Shown in pieces: positions 26,632 to 35,295 of a stretch of 64,000 nucleotides of DNA; position 1 is the stretch's first letter; each line of letters begins with the position of its first letter. The DNA is from Microbacterium enclense (lineage in GTDB: Bacteria; Actinomycetota; Actinomycetes; Actinomycetales; Microbacteriaceae): NCBI GenBank assembly GCA_038182865.1, contig CP116226.1, forward strand, positions 868,001 through 932,000. The letters are read 5' to 3'. Below the pieces are notes generated by a model. The model searched no databases, was not told the DNA's origin, and saw nothing but the letters and a program-made list of their open reading frames with translations. The translations under genes and the position numbers were made by a program.

Positions 26632-27909
26632 TCAGCCGATGGCATCCACCTGCGAGACCCACTGGTCCCACGAGGTCTTGGCATCCTGTGTGTTGCTCTC
26701 GACGCGGGTGAGTGCCTTTTGCATCGCGTCGTTGACCTGGAAGTAGTACTCGCCCTTGAAGGGGGTCACCGACACCGCCTGCGCGCGGTTGGTGAAGATC
26801 TGCCCGATCGGGGCGTCACCGAAGTACGCGTTGGTGCTGTCGAGGAGTTCCGGCGCCTTGAGGGCCTCGACCTGGCTGGGGAAGGTACCCGCCTGCTGGA
26901 AGAACTTCACCTGCTGCTCGGGGGAGGTCAGCCAGTCGGCGAGGGCCTGAGCCTCGGCCACGTGCGCGCCGTTGGCCGGAACGGTCAGGTACGACCCTCC
27001 CCAGTTGCCGCCGCCGTTGGGGAAGACGTCGGCGATCTTCCAGCCGGCGACCTCGGGAGCGTTGCCCTCGATCTGCGTCAGCATCCAGCCGGGGCACGAG
27101 AGGGTTGCGAACGCCCCGTTGGCCATGCCGGCGTACCAGTCGGTGGACCACTGCTCGAAGTGGGCCGACTGCGTCTTGCTCGCGTCGAGCGTCTCGGTGT
27201 AGATCTTCTTGACGTCGGGGTTGGTCGTGGCCGTGATCTCGCCCGTCTCGGGGTTCTCGTACGCCGCCTCGACCTGGTTGATCATGCCCTGGTAGACGCT
27301 GCCGGCCGAGTCGAAGAACGGCTTGCCGGTCGCGGCGACGTAGGTGTCGCCCATGGCGAAGTAGGTCGACCAGTCGCCCGTGAGGGCAGCGGCCACCTCG
27401 GCGGGATCGGTGGGAAGGCCCGCGGCCTCGAACAGATCGGCGCGGTAGCAGATGGCCTCGGGGCCGATGTCGGTGCCGTAGCCGATCAGGTTTCCGGAGG
27501 GGTCGGTGGCGGCCTTGGACTTCCAGTCGAGCCAGCGGTCCTTCAGGTCGTCGGGGACCGGAGCCAGCAGGTCGGAGTACTTCATGACCTCGGGCAGCCA
27601 GTCGACCTCGATGGCCTCGATGTCGGCAAGACCCGACTTGCCGAGCTTCTGGAAGTAGTTGGCGCGGGCGTCGTTGGACTTCGCCGCGCGGTTGTGGACG
27701 ATCTTCACGTTCGGGTGCTCGGCCGTGTAGGCCGCGAGCAGCTCGTCGGTGTAGCCGAAGTCGTTGAACGTCGCGACGGTGAGAGTGATCTCCTCGTCGC
27801 TGCTCCCGGCGGCAGCACCCCCGCCGCCGGAGCAACCGGCCAGCACGAGGGCAGAGGTGGAGGCGACGGCCGCGGCGAGGGCGACACGGCGCAAGGCGCG
27901 TGATTTCAC
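26632..27909 (-). CDS. cebE: ABC cellobiose-binding lipoprotein
   Basis: 425 residues. Lipobox VLAGC (Cys near 26) followed by a Gly/Ala/Ser-rich tether, then a family-1 sugar-binding fold (LTVATFNDFGYTDELLAAY at the start; FEQWSTDWYAGMANGAFAT; GWKIADVFPNGGGNWGGSYL near the ligand cleft). Start is GTG 27909 with AAAGGAG 7 nt upstream. First gene of the minus-strand ceb operon, behind three CebR-type operators. No dedicated ATPase gene is present; the family typically uses a shared MsiK. Substrate cellobiose or cello-oligosaccharides inferred from the GH1 enzyme and operators. Confidence 0.9.
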   Translation of the reverse strand: MKSRALRRVALAAAVASTSALVLAGCSGGGGAAAGSSDEEITLTVATFNDFGYTDELLAAYTAEHPNVKIVHNRAAKSNDARANYFQKLGKSGLADIEAIEVDWLPEVMKYSDLLAPVPDDLKDRWLDWKSKAATDPSGNLIGYGTDIGPEAICYRADLFEAAGLPTDPAEVAAALTGDWSTYFAMGDTYVAATGKPFFDSAGSVYQGMINQVEAAYENPETGEITATTNPDVKKIYTETLDASKTQSAHFEQWSTDWYAGMANGAFATLSCPGWMLTQIEGNAPEVAGWKIADVFPNGGGNWGGSYLTVPANGAHVAEAQALADWLTSPEQQVKFFQQAGTFPSQVEALKAPELLDSTNAYFGDAPIGQIFTNRAQAVSVTPFKGEYYFQVNDAMQKALTRVESNTQDAKTSWDQWVSQVDAIG

Positions 27910-27970
27910 AGGACACTCCTTTGTGGTGGATGCGACTCGATGAGGTGTGTGCGGCTCCCTGCCTCGGACG

Positions 27971-28038
27971 TGGGAGCGCTCTCACCGATTCCGTCGAGAG
28001 TATGGGATCGCTCCCATACCGTCAAGAGAGCGCTCCCA
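27971..28038 (-). promoter_or_regulatory. Three CebR-type operators upstream of cebE
   Basis: TGGGAGCGCTCTCA (27971-27984), TGGGATCGCTCCCA (28003-28016, extended by TA on both sides) and AGAGAGCGCTCCCA (28025-28038). Each matches TGGGAGCGCTCCCA, the Streptomyces CebR consensus, at 12-13 of 14 positions; centre-to-centre spacings of 32 and 22 bp. The last two are about two and three helical turns from each other, suited to cooperative binding. Confidence 0.8.
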
Positions 28039-28181
28039 CGTGCGGGAGACGCCGATAGCGTCCTCTCCTCGAGACGACGGGCCACGCCTCCTCGTGAGGG
28101 CGATGTGGAGAGCGCCGCGTGATGCCGCCAGGCCTGAGGCCGTCACGCAGTGTCCGCCTCCGCGCGACGAGGCGCCCTGCG

Positions 28182-28187
28182 TAGAAT
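28182..28187 (+). promoter_or_regulatory. purS -10 hexamer
   Basis: TAGAAT, followed by a leader of about 30 nt and RBS TGGAG before GTG 28223. Confidence 0.55.
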
Positions 28188-28222
28188 GGGACGACACACC
28201 CCACCCGACATCTGGAGCTGCT

Positions 28223-28471
28223 GTGCCCACCATCGTCGTCGACGTCATGCCCAAGGCCGAGCTTCTCGACCCGCAGGGAAAGGCCGTCGCCGGTGCCCTG
28301 TCACGTCTGGGCGAGCACCGCTTCTCCGACGTGCGCATCGGCAAGCGCTTCGAGCTGACCGTCGAGGGCGAGGTCGACGAGGGCACCCTGGCCCGCGCGC
28401 GCGAGCTCGCCGACGAGATGCTCTCGAACGCGGTCATCGAAGACGTCGTCAACATCGAGGTCGTGGAGTGA
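28223..28471 (+). CDS. purS: FGAM synthase subunit PurS
   Basis: 82-residue small subunit that holds PurL and PurQ together in the FGAM synthetase complex of de novo purine synthesis. IVVDVMPKAELLDPQGKAV and DVRIGKRFELTVEG are family hallmarks. Start GTG 28223 with TGGAG upstream. Overlaps purQ by 4 bp (GTGA). purL is not downstream in this window. Confidence 0.95.
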   Translation: MPTIVVDVMPKAELLDPQGKAVAGALSRLGEHRFSDVRIGKRFELTVEGEVDEGTLARARELADEMLSNAVIEDVVNIEVVE

Positions 28472-29175
28472 CCGCGCGCATCGGGGTCATCACCTTCCCG
28501 GGCTCGCTCGACGATCGCGACGCGCAGCGCGCGATCCACCTCGCGGGTGCCGAGTCGGTCGCCCTCTGGCACGGCGAACACGACCTGAAGGGCGTCGACG
28601 CCCTCGTCCTCCCGGGCGGCTTCAGCTACGGCGACTACCTCCGCGCCGGCGCGATAGCGGCCTTCGCGCCCATCATGGCCGAGGTCAAGGACGCCGCCGC
28701 CAAGGGCATGCCGGTCCTCGGCATCTGCAACGGCTTCCAGATGCTCGTCGAGGCTCACCTGCTGCCCGGCGGACTCATCCGCAACGCCCACCAGCAGTTC
28801 ATCCGCCGCGACCAGCGCCTGCGCGTCGAGAACGCCTCCACCGCCTGGACCAGCGACTTCACCGCGGGCGACGAGATCGTCATCCCGCTGAAGAACGCCG
28901 ACGGCGGCTACATCGCGGATGCCGAGACCCTGGAACGCGTCAACGGTGAGGGCCTCGTGGCTTTCCGCTACGTCGGCGTCAACCCGAACGGCTCGCTCGA
29001 CGACATCGCCGGCCTCACGAACGAGCGCGGCAACGTCGTCGGTCTCATGCCGCACCCCGAGCACGCGGTCGAGCCCGGCTTCGGCCCCGGAACGGCCGCC
29101 GCCATGCGCTCCGGTGTCGACGGCCTCGGATTCTTCACCTCGGCCATCGCAGCCGTCGTGGGCGCCGCGGCCTGA
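28468..29175 (+). CDS. purQ: FGAM synthase glutaminase subunit PurQ
   Basis: 235-residue class I glutamine amidotransferase supplying ammonia to PurL. Triad visible: Cys87 in GICNGFQML, His196 and Glu198 in MPHPEHAVEP. N-terminus IGVITFPGSLDDRDA is the PurQ pattern. Start GTG 28468 overlaps the purS stop. The downstream gene is an unrelated GntR regulator 180 bp away, so purL must lie elsewhere. Confidence 0.96.
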   Translation: MTARIGVITFPGSLDDRDAQRAIHLAGAESVALWHGEHDLKGVDALVLPGGFSYGDYLRAGAIAAFAPIMAEVKDAAAKGMPVLGICNGFQMLVEAHLLPGGLIRNAHQQFIRRDQRLRVENASTAWTSDFTAGDEIVIPLKNADGGYIADAETLERVNGEGLVAFRYVGVNPNGSLDDIAGLTNERGNVVGLMPHPEHAVEPGFGPGTAAAMRSGVDGLGFFTSAIAAVVGAAA

Positions 29176-29342
29176 TCTGTCTGCACGCCCTCGCCGCGCG
29201 CGGTGCCGCCCAGCGCCCGTGGAGCGTGACGGGCGAAGGATCAGGGACGAGCGGAGGACTCCTCGCTCTGAACCCTCCTCCCCCGGCCCCACGCCCTCCC
29301 CTCGTCACAGCATCCCGGCCGCTCGCCCCGACAGCCTCGCGA

Positions 29343-29348
29343 TAGCGT
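29343..29348 (+). promoter_or_regulatory. GntR gene -10 hexamer (leaderless)
   Basis: TAGCGT ends 6 nt before GTG 29355; the intervening GAGGGA could alternatively be an RBS. Confidence 0.45.
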
Positions 29349-29354
29349 GAGGGA

Positions 29355-30068
29355 GTGACCGAGAAGCCCGCTCCCGATCAGGACGCGCTGATCGATCGCA
29401 TCCTGCACCTCTGGCGCGCGGATGCCGACACCCTGCCGTCTGAGCCGCGTCTGGCCGAGCTCACCGGCGCGAGCCGCAACTCGGTCCGCGAGGCGTTGAT
29501 CCGCCTCGAGGAACGCGGGTACGTCCATCGCACGCAGGGCGCTCGCACGTCGCCCAACCGACGTCTGCCCGGGGTCGGCCGGCGCATCGACGAGCAGTTC
29601 GACCACTCGCTGTCGATCCGCGCGGCGGGTCACGAGCCCACCCTCGACGTCGTCGCAGCCGAGCGACTCACGCTCGCGCCCGGCGGCGACCGCTACGACG
29701 ACCTCCCCGACGACACCGAGGTCCTGCGCACACGGAAGATGTGGCGCGTCGACGGCGCTCCCTACGCCCTCGCCGAGGACCTCGTGCCGCTCACCCGGGC
29801 GGCAGACCTCGACCCCACACGACCGGTGTTCGACCTGGCGGAGGAGGCCAACGGCATCCGGGTCGCGTGGGAGACGATGTGGATCGATGCGATCGCCCTC
29901 GACGCCGAGCGCGCGCGGATCCTGGCGGCAGAACCCGGAACACCCGTGTTGGAGATGACGTACTGCGGGTACGGCGCCGACGACGCGATCGGATACTGGT
30001 CGCGCGAGGTGCAATTGCCCGCCCCCGCCGGTCTGCGCAACGCGCTCATCCGACGCGTGCGGTCCTGA
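29355..30068 (+). CDS. GntR/HutC-family transcriptional regulator
   Basis: 237 residues. Winged HTH at about 10-75 (LPSEPRLAELTGASRNSVREALIRLEERGYV) and a C-terminal UTRA effector domain of the HutC type (VLRTRKMWRVDGAPYALAEDLVPL; GTPVLEMTYCGYGADDAIGYW). GTG start. It precedes a carboxylesterase by 104 bp in the same direction, so it may regulate it; effector unknown. The WETMWIDAIALDAERARIL segment is typical of UTRA domains sensing small acids or sugars. Confidence 0.88.
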   Translation: MTEKPAPDQDALIDRILHLWRADADTLPSEPRLAELTGASRNSVREALIRLEERGYVHRTQGARTSPNRRLPGVGRRIDEQFDHSLSIRAAGHEPTLDVVAAERLTLAPGGDRYDDLPDDTEVLRTRKMWRVDGAPYALAEDLVPLTRAADLDPTRPVFDLAEEANGIRVAWETMWIDAIALDAERARILAAEPGTPVLEMTYCGYGADDAIGYWSREVQLPAPAGLRNALIRRVRS

Positions 30069-30172
30069 GGAGGGCGTGGTGCCGCAACGCCCATGCCCGC
30101 GGGGCCACCCCGTCGCCGTCGACCCGAGGTGACGGCGAGACCACCCCCGATCACCGCTGGAGAGGAAGAAGC

Positions 30173-31588
30173 ATGACCCGTCCCGTCGTCCAGACCCAGA
30201 CCGGACCCGTCGGCGGGTCCCGCCGAGAGGGCATCGAGCGCTATCTCGGCATCCCCTACGCACAGCCACCGGTCGGCCCGCGACGCTTCTCCCTGCCTGT
30301 CCCGGTCCCGGCGTGGGACCAGGTCCGCGACGCGACGGAATGGGGACCCACCTCGCCCCAATCGCCGTATCCCGGCGCCATCGGCCAGCTCCTGGACTCG
30401 CGGATCATCCCCGGCGACGACATCCTGACCGTCAACGTCTGGAGACCCGAGGATGCCGAGGGAGCCGCGGTCATGCTGTGGTTCCACGGCGGGGCCCTCG
30501 AACGCGGTACCGCCGCCCTCAGCACGTACGACGGCACTCCGTTCGCGCGCGACGGCGTGGTCTTCGTCTCGGCGAACTATCGACTCGGCGCAGAAGGCTT
30601 CTCCGTCCTCCCCGATGCCCCGCGCAACATCGGTCTCGCTGACGCCGCCGAGGCGCTGCGGTGGACGCACCGCAACATCGCCCGATTCGGCGGGGATCCC
30701 TCGCGCATCACGATCTTCGGCGAGTCCGCGGGCGGAGCGGTCGTGGCCGCCCTCCTCGCTCGCGAAGACCTTCGACCACTCCTGTCCGGCGCTGTCATCC
30801 AGTCCGGTCCGCTCGACGTCGAGACGCCGAAGCGCGCAGCCCGCCCCACGCGCGACATCGCGCGCACCCTCCGCGTGACCGCCTCCGCAGCTGCCCTGCG
30901 GAACGTCGACCCCGGTCGGCTCGTCGCGGCTCGCGACGAACGGACCGCGCGATCGACCCCGCTCCGAGCCGCGCCGGGCTTCACGGCGACCCTCGACACG
31001 GCGACGCTCCCCGAGACACCGCGGCGCGCGATCGTCACCACTGACGTCCCGCTGATCATCGGCACGAACACCGACGAGTACCGCCTCTGGTATCCCCCGG
31101 AGGCGGTCGCGAGACTGACGCCGCGCAGCTACGCCCTGCTCGCCCTGGCGAAGCGTCTGCCGCGCGGAGTATGGGCGGCATACCGACGGGCCCTCCCGGA
31201 TGCGTCGGTGGGGGAGATCATCGGCCAGGTCCTCACCGACGCGATCGTCCGGGCACCCGCGGTCGAGGTCGCGCGCGCCCGCACCGCACCCACCTTCGTC
31301 TACGAGTTCGGCTGGCAGAGCCCTGTGCGCGATCTGCGCGCGGCGCACGCCCTGGAGATCGGTTTCGTCTTCGACGCGCTGGATGACGCCGCGTCCCAAC
31401 GACTCGCCGGACCCTCGGCACCCCAGCCCCTCGCCGAACGCATGCACGGGGACTGGATCCGCTTCGCCGAGACGGGCGACCCCGGATGGCCCGCCTTCGC
31501 GACGGGTGGCCTCATCCGGCACTACGACACCGTCACCCGCGACGTGGAGCTCCCCCGCGCGGAGGCGCTCGCCGCTCTCCAGCGGTGA
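30173..31588 (+). CDS. Type-B carboxylesterase / para-nitrobenzyl esterase-like
   Basis: 471 residues, alpha/beta hydrolase. Oxyanion loop LWFHGGALERG, nucleophile Ser185 in IFGESAGG, acidic TNTDEYRLW, catalytic His in HALEIGFVFDAL. No signal peptide, thus cytosolic. RBS AGAGGAAG before ATG 30173. Substrates of bacterial members are varied esters and carbamates; the natural one cannot be told. Confidence 0.92.
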   Translation: MTRPVVQTQTGPVGGSRREGIERYLGIPYAQPPVGPRRFSLPVPVPAWDQVRDATEWGPTSPQSPYPGAIGQLLDSRIIPGDDILTVNVWRPEDAEGAAVMLWFHGGALERGTAALSTYDGTPFARDGVVFVSANYRLGAEGFSVLPDAPRNIGLADAAEALRWTHRNIARFGGDPSRITIFGESAGGAVVAALLAREDLRPLLSGAVIQSGPLDVETPKRAARPTRDIARTLRVTASAAALRNVDPGRLVAARDERTARSTPLRAAPGFTATLDTATLPETPRRAIVTTDVPLIIGTNTDEYRLWYPPEAVARLTPRSYALLALAKRLPRGVWAAYRRALPDASVGEIIGQVLTDAIVRAPAVEVARARTAPTFVYEFGWQSPVRDLRAAHALEIGFVFDALDDAASQRLAGPSAPQPLAERMHGDWIRFAETGDPGWPAFATGGLIRHYDTVTRDVELPRAEALAALQR

Positions 31589-31620
31589 CGCAGGCACGAT
31601 CGGCGAGAAGCTGAGCGAGG

Positions 31621-31692
31621 GTTTCCGGCACGTAAAGACGTGGTGACGTTGGTGGACAAGTCGCTCCGCAACTTGTTGGACAAGCGTACGCT
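31621..31692 (+). promoter_or_regulatory. Promoter region of the ureidoglycolate-lyase-like operon
   Basis: CTTGT-TGG-ACAAG (31672-31684) is a 5-bp inverted repeat and GTTGGTGGACAAG (31648-31660) a related upstream half, 24 bp apart: candidate GntR/FadR-type operators. TACGCT (31687-31692) is a likely -10. Further up, GTTTC-CGGCAC-GTAAA (31621-31636) is a weak minus-strand match to a GlnR box. Confidence 0.5.
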
Positions 31693-31719
31693 CGCCTCAC
31701 CCGACGAAAGCGAGCCGCC

Positions 31720-32214
31720 ATGACCGAGACCCTCACCACTCATCGCCTCACCGCCGAGACCGTCACTCCCGCCGGTTTCGAGCCCTACGGCGTCGTGCTG
31801 ACCCCGATGGAAGACGGCACTGCGTTCACCGCCGAAGAGGCCGTGCTCGACGTGTCGAACGGCATCCCTCGCTTCTACCTCATGCACCTCGACGACAAGC
31901 CCGCCGAGTTCGTCCGGGTCACCCGTCACCTCGAGACGACACAGACGCTCATGGCCGTCGGCGACGTCGAGTGGACGATCGCCGTCGCCGCTCCCGGCAT
32001 CGAGGCTCCGGCCCTCGAGGACCTGCGAGCCTTCCGCATCCCCCCGCGCACGGCCATCACGATGCGCAAGGGCACGTGGCACGCAGGCCCCTTCTTCGCC
32101 GACCCGAGCATGGACTTCGTCAACCTCGAGCTCGACGACACCAACGTCACCGACCACCACAACCACCGCCTCGACGACGCCTTCGGTGCGCGCGTGGAGA
32201 TCGACGCGGAATGA
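31720..32214 (+). CDS. Ureidoglycolate lyase-like protein (AllA fold)
   Basis: 164-residue double-stranded beta-helix protein. The AllA pattern is visible: LTAETVTPAGFEPYGVVL, FVRVTRHLETTQTLMAVG (the HLETTQ stretch is strongly conserved), IRKGTWHAGP-like MRKGTWHAGPFF and NLELDDTNVTDHHNH. Ureidoglycolate lyase releases glyoxylate and urea in allantoin degradation. No other allantoin genes are close, so the family may act on another ureido or hydroxy acid. Start ATG 31720 with GAAAGCGAG upstream. Overlaps the flavoprotein gene by 4 bp, thus an operon. Confidence 0.75.
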   Translation: MTETLTTHRLTAETVTPAGFEPYGVVLTPMEDGTAFTAEEAVLDVSNGIPRFYLMHLDDKPAEFVRVTRHLETTQTLMAVGDVEWTIAVAAPGIEAPALEDLRAFRIPPRTAITMRKGTWHAGPFFADPSMDFVNLELDDTNVTDHHNHRLDDAFGARVEIDAE

Positions 32215-33701
32215 GCGCGCTCAGCCCGTTGCCCGACGCCGCCGCCCGCCTCGCCGCGCTGGAACGCGAAGCCGCGCACCAGGCCGCGCTGAGCGCCGGC
32301 GACGGTCGCGCGTGGGTCGACGAACGCGACGGCGTGCACCCCGTCGTGATCGTCGGCGGCGGCCAGGCGGGCCTCGTCCTTGCGCGGGGTCTCCGCCGCC
32401 GCGGGATCGACGACGTCGTCGTGCTCGACGCCGCCCCCGCCGACGGCGCCGGACCGTGGACCACCTACGCGCGCATGCACACGCTGCGCACCCCCAAAGA
32501 CATCGCATGGCCGACATGGGGCACCCCCGCGGTCAGCCCGCGCGCCTGGTTCGAGGCCGTGTACGGCCCCGCCGCGTGGGACGCGATCGAGTACTTCCCC
32601 ACCGCCGCGTGGCACGGCTTCCTGCAGTGGTACCGCGACGTCTCGGCCATCGCTGTCATCCCCTCGACGCGGGTGACCTCGATCATCCCGGGCGACGGTC
32701 CGCTCGAGCTCGCCCTCGAGGGACCCGACGGCACCTGGATGCTCGAGGCACACCACGTCGTCCTCGCCACCGGCATCGAGGGCGCGGGCGGCCGCCACCT
32801 CCCGGGGATCCTCGACGCCCTCCCCGTCGACCGCGTGCACCACACGCACGACGACATCGACTTCGACGCGCTCGCCGGCCTGCGCATCGGCATCCTGGGC
32901 GCGGGCACCGGCGCTTTCGACAACGCAGCGACCGCCCTCGAGCACGGCGCCGCGAGCGTCGACGTGCACATGCGCCGCGCGGCGATGCCGCAGGTGAGCC
33001 CCTACCGCTGGATGGAGTTCGCCGGTCTCATCGAGAACTACGGCACGTTCACCGACGCGCAGAAGTGGGCGTTCAACGTCCACCTCTCAGCCGTCGACCA
33101 GCCCGCTACGCAGAACGCCCTGTGGCGCGCGCACGCGTTCGACGACTTCCGCTTCCTCACCTCGTCGCCGTGGGAGAGCGCGTCCTGGACGGGCACCGAG
33201 ATCGCCGTGACGACACCGCATGGCATCCATCACTATGACGTCGTGCTCGCGGCAACCGGCATCGTGTCCGATCTGGCGCGGCGCCCGGAGCTGGCGACGG
33301 TGGCTCCGGATGCCACCCTCTGGAGCGATCGACTCAGCCCCGAGGCCGCGGCGCAGAATCCGGGACTCGCGGCCTTCCCCTACCTCGACGACGACTTCGG
33401 TCTCGTGGACCGGGGCGGGCGCGAAGCGCTGTCGCGGATCCACCTGTTCAATCACGGCGCGCGTGTCAGCCAGGGGATGCTCAGCCATCAGATCCCCGGC
33501 CTCGTCGGTGGGGCCACGAAGCTGGCCGCCGCCCTCTCGCGACGCCTGTTCGCCCGCCACTCCGACGAACTGCTCGACGAGTACCTCGCGTACGACGTGC
33601 CGGTCGGCGTGCACATCGGCCGGCGTCCGGCCGCCGCCGCATCCCCGTCGGTGGGACAGGACGCAGCAGCGTCCGCCCGCACCGAACCCGTGCACACGTG
33701 A
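32211..33701 (+). CDS. Flavin-dependent oxidoreductase/monooxygenase
   Basis: 496 residues with two dinucleotide folds: FAD-binding VIVGGGQAGLVLARGL (about 46-61) and an NAD(P)-binding GILGAGTGAFDNAATAL about residue 230. The segment GPWTTYARMHTLRTPKD resembles the class B flavin monooxygenase/lysine N-hydroxylase branch, though the Baeyer-Villiger fingerprint is not seen. Translationally coupled to the ureidoglycolate-lyase-like gene, implying it works on the same compound. C-terminal 30 residues are a low-complexity Ala/Pro tail. Confidence 0.8.
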   Translation: MSALSPLPDAAARLAALEREAAHQAALSAGDGRAWVDERDGVHPVVIVGGGQAGLVLARGLRRRGIDDVVVLDAAPADGAGPWTTYARMHTLRTPKDIAWPTWGTPAVSPRAWFEAVYGPAAWDAIEYFPTAAWHGFLQWYRDVSAIAVIPSTRVTSIIPGDGPLELALEGPDGTWMLEAHHVVLATGIEGAGGRHLPGILDALPVDRVHHTHDDIDFDALAGLRIGILGAGTGAFDNAATALEHGAASVDVHMRRAAMPQVSPYRWMEFAGLIENYGTFTDAQKWAFNVHLSAVDQPATQNALWRAHAFDDFRFLTSSPWESASWTGTEIAVTTPHGIHHYDVVLAATGIVSDLARRPELATVAPDATLWSDRLSPEAAAQNPGLAAFPYLDDDFGLVDRGGREALSRIHLFNHGARVSQGMLSHQIPGLVGGATKLAAALSRRLFARHSDELLDEYLAYDVPVGVHIGRRPAAAASPSVGQDAAASARTEPVHT

Positions 33702-33766
33702 CCGGTCGGCTCCCGCAGCGACCCCCTACGTTGTGTCGGATGAGCCGTCGATGCCGAGCGCCCGAC

Positions 33767-33772
33767 TAGCGT
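33767..33772 (+). promoter_or_regulatory. -10 hexamer of the hydroxyacid dehydrogenase gene (leaderless)
   Basis: TAGCGT ends 6 nt before GTG 33779; AAAGGG between could also serve as an RBS for a longer leader. Confidence 0.45.
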
Positions 33773-33778
33773 GAAAGG

Positions 33779-34708
33779 GTGACGACTGCGATCCCCCTCA
33801 CCGTGTCCGTACCGAACGCCCGCCTCCGCGATGACCTCGGCGAGCTCCCGGACGGGGTGGAGGTGGTGATCTGGGACATGAAGGATGCCGCCCCGCGCGA
33901 GCGCTTCGACCTGGTCGTGCCGCCGTACATGTCGATGGACGGGGTGATCGAGGCCCTGTCGAGTGTGGAGGTCGGCCTGGTCCAGAGCCAGTCGATCGGC
34001 TACGACAACGTCGAGGGGCGACTGCCCGAGGGGCTGCGGTTCGCCAACGCATCGAGTGTCCACGAGACGGCCACCGCCGAGCTCGCGGTCGCCCTCGCTC
34101 TGGCGGCACAGCGTCGACTGCCCGACTTCGTGCGCGCACAAGACCGGGGGGAGTGGATCGGCGGGGGCGCTCCGGGCCTGGCCGACCTGCGCGTGACGCT
34201 CCTCGGGTTCGGCGGCGTCGGTCGGGCGATCGCCGCGCGTCTGAAGCCCTTCGAGGTGGAACTGCGCGCCGTCGCCTCGCACGGTCGCCTACAAGACGAT
34301 GTCGAGGTGTTCCCTCTCGGGGAGCTCTACGACGTGCTCGCCGAGACCGACGTCCTGATCGCTTCCCTCCCCGGTGGCGACGCGACCCGCCACATCGTCG
34401 ACGATGCTGCCCTGTCGGCGCTCCCCGACGGCGCACTCGTCGTCAACGTCGGCCGCGGCCCGCTCGTCGACACCGAGGCGCTCGTCGATCACGTGCGCCG
34501 CGGCCGCATCCGCGCGGCGCTCGACGTCACCGACCCGGAACCGCTTCCCGCGGGACACCCCCTGTGGAGCCTGGAGGGCGCGCTCGTCGTCCCGCACGTG
34601 GGTGGAGCGACGGATGCCATGCACCCGCGTATCGCCCGCCTCGTGCGCCGGCAGATCGACCGCCTCCGCTCGGGCGAGGAGCCGCTGAACGTGGTGATCG
34701 GGGGCTAG
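33779..34708 (+). CDS. D-isomer-specific 2-hydroxyacid dehydrogenase
   Basis: 309 residues; NAD(P)-dependent reduction of a 2-keto acid such as glyoxylate, hydroxypyruvate or phosphoglycerate-type substrates. Rossmann motif LLGFGGVGRAIA (about 140-152), catalytic Arg in NVGRGPLVDTEAL, Glu in DVTDPEPLPAGHPLW and His in VPHVGGATDAMH. It is 77 bp behind the flavoprotein; if the upstream lyase produces glyoxylate, this enzyme could reduce it. Its stop codon overlaps that of the convergent CPBP gene (CTAG shared). Confidence 0.88.
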   Translation: MTTAIPLTVSVPNARLRDDLGELPDGVEVVIWDMKDAAPRERFDLVVPPYMSMDGVIEALSSVEVGLVQSQSIGYDNVEGRLPEGLRFANASSVHETATAELAVALALAAQRRLPDFVRAQDRGEWIGGGAPGLADLRVTLLGFGGVGRAIAARLKPFEVELRAVASHGRLQDDVEVFPLGELYDVLAETDVLIASLPGGDATRHIVDDAALSALPDGALVVNVGRGPLVDTEALVDHVRRGRIRAALDVTDPEPLPAGHPLWSLEGALVVPHVGGATDAMHPRIARLVRRQIDRLRSGEEPLNVVIGG

Positions 34709-35250
34709 GCCGCGAGAAGTCCCGCCACGACGTTGCTCACCGCGTGGACCGCGGCGCCGGGCACGAAGCTCCCGGTGCGGTGGCGCAACCACCCGAGCAG
34801 CCATCCCGCCGCGAACTGGACGGGGAGGATCGGCCACGTCCGCACGTCGATGAGCAGGAGCGGCAGGTGCGGGAGCAGGAAGACCGCTGCCTGCAGGAGG
34901 TTTCCTCGGACGAAGCCGAGCCGGCGGAGGAAGATGCCGCCCAGCAACCCCCGGAACAGAACCTCCTCCCCCAGCGCCCGGAGCACCACCCCGACCGCGG
35001 CTCCGACGGAGGTGAGACGCGCGATCGACACACCGGGCGCTTCGAGGGTCTCGAGCGGGATCAGCACGATCGCGAGCCACCCGGCGAGCACCAACGGGAC
35101 GAGGAGCACCGCTGCCCATCCGTACCCGGAGGCCGGACCCCACGTCGCACCGAGACGGCGCCGGGCGAGCCGGAAACCGACATGTCCGCGGCGGGACTGC
35201 ACGATCAGGTAGATGACGACCGGGATGCAGAACAGGATGAACTCGGCCAT
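34705..35250 (-). CDS. CPBP-family intramembrane metalloprotease-like protein
   Basis: 181 residues, about five to six TM segments. Abi/CAAX protease signature EEVLFRG in motif 1, FLLPHLPLL (motif 2 His) and VHAVSN (motif 3), the putative Glu/His metal ligands. Bacterial members are linked to bacteriocin self-immunity or membrane protein processing; substrate unknown. Probably leaderless: minus TAGATT (35257-35262) lies 6 nt before ATG 35250. Confidence 0.85.
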   Translation of the reverse strand: MAEFILFCIPVVIYLIVQSRRGHVGFRLARRRLGATWGPASGYGWAAVLLVPLVLAGWLAIVLIPLETLEAPGVSIARLTSVGAAVGVVLRALGEEVLFRGLLGGIFLRRLGFVRGNLLQAAVFLLPHLPLLLIDVRTWPILPVQFAAGWLLGWLRHRTGSFVPGAAVHAVSNVVAGLLAA

Positions 35251-35256
35251 GGCGGC

Positions 35257-35289
35257 AATCTATCGCCCACGACCCACCCCGCGTAGGGT
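35257..35289. promoter_or_regulatory. Divergent leaderless promoters (CPBP / Ble-like genes)
   Basis: Minus-strand TAGATT (35257-35262) and plus-strand TAGGGT (35284-35289) each lie 6 nt from their start codons in a 45-bp gap. The two promoters overlap, so their use should be mutually exclusive. Confidence 0.55.
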
Positions 35290-35295
35290 CGCCCC

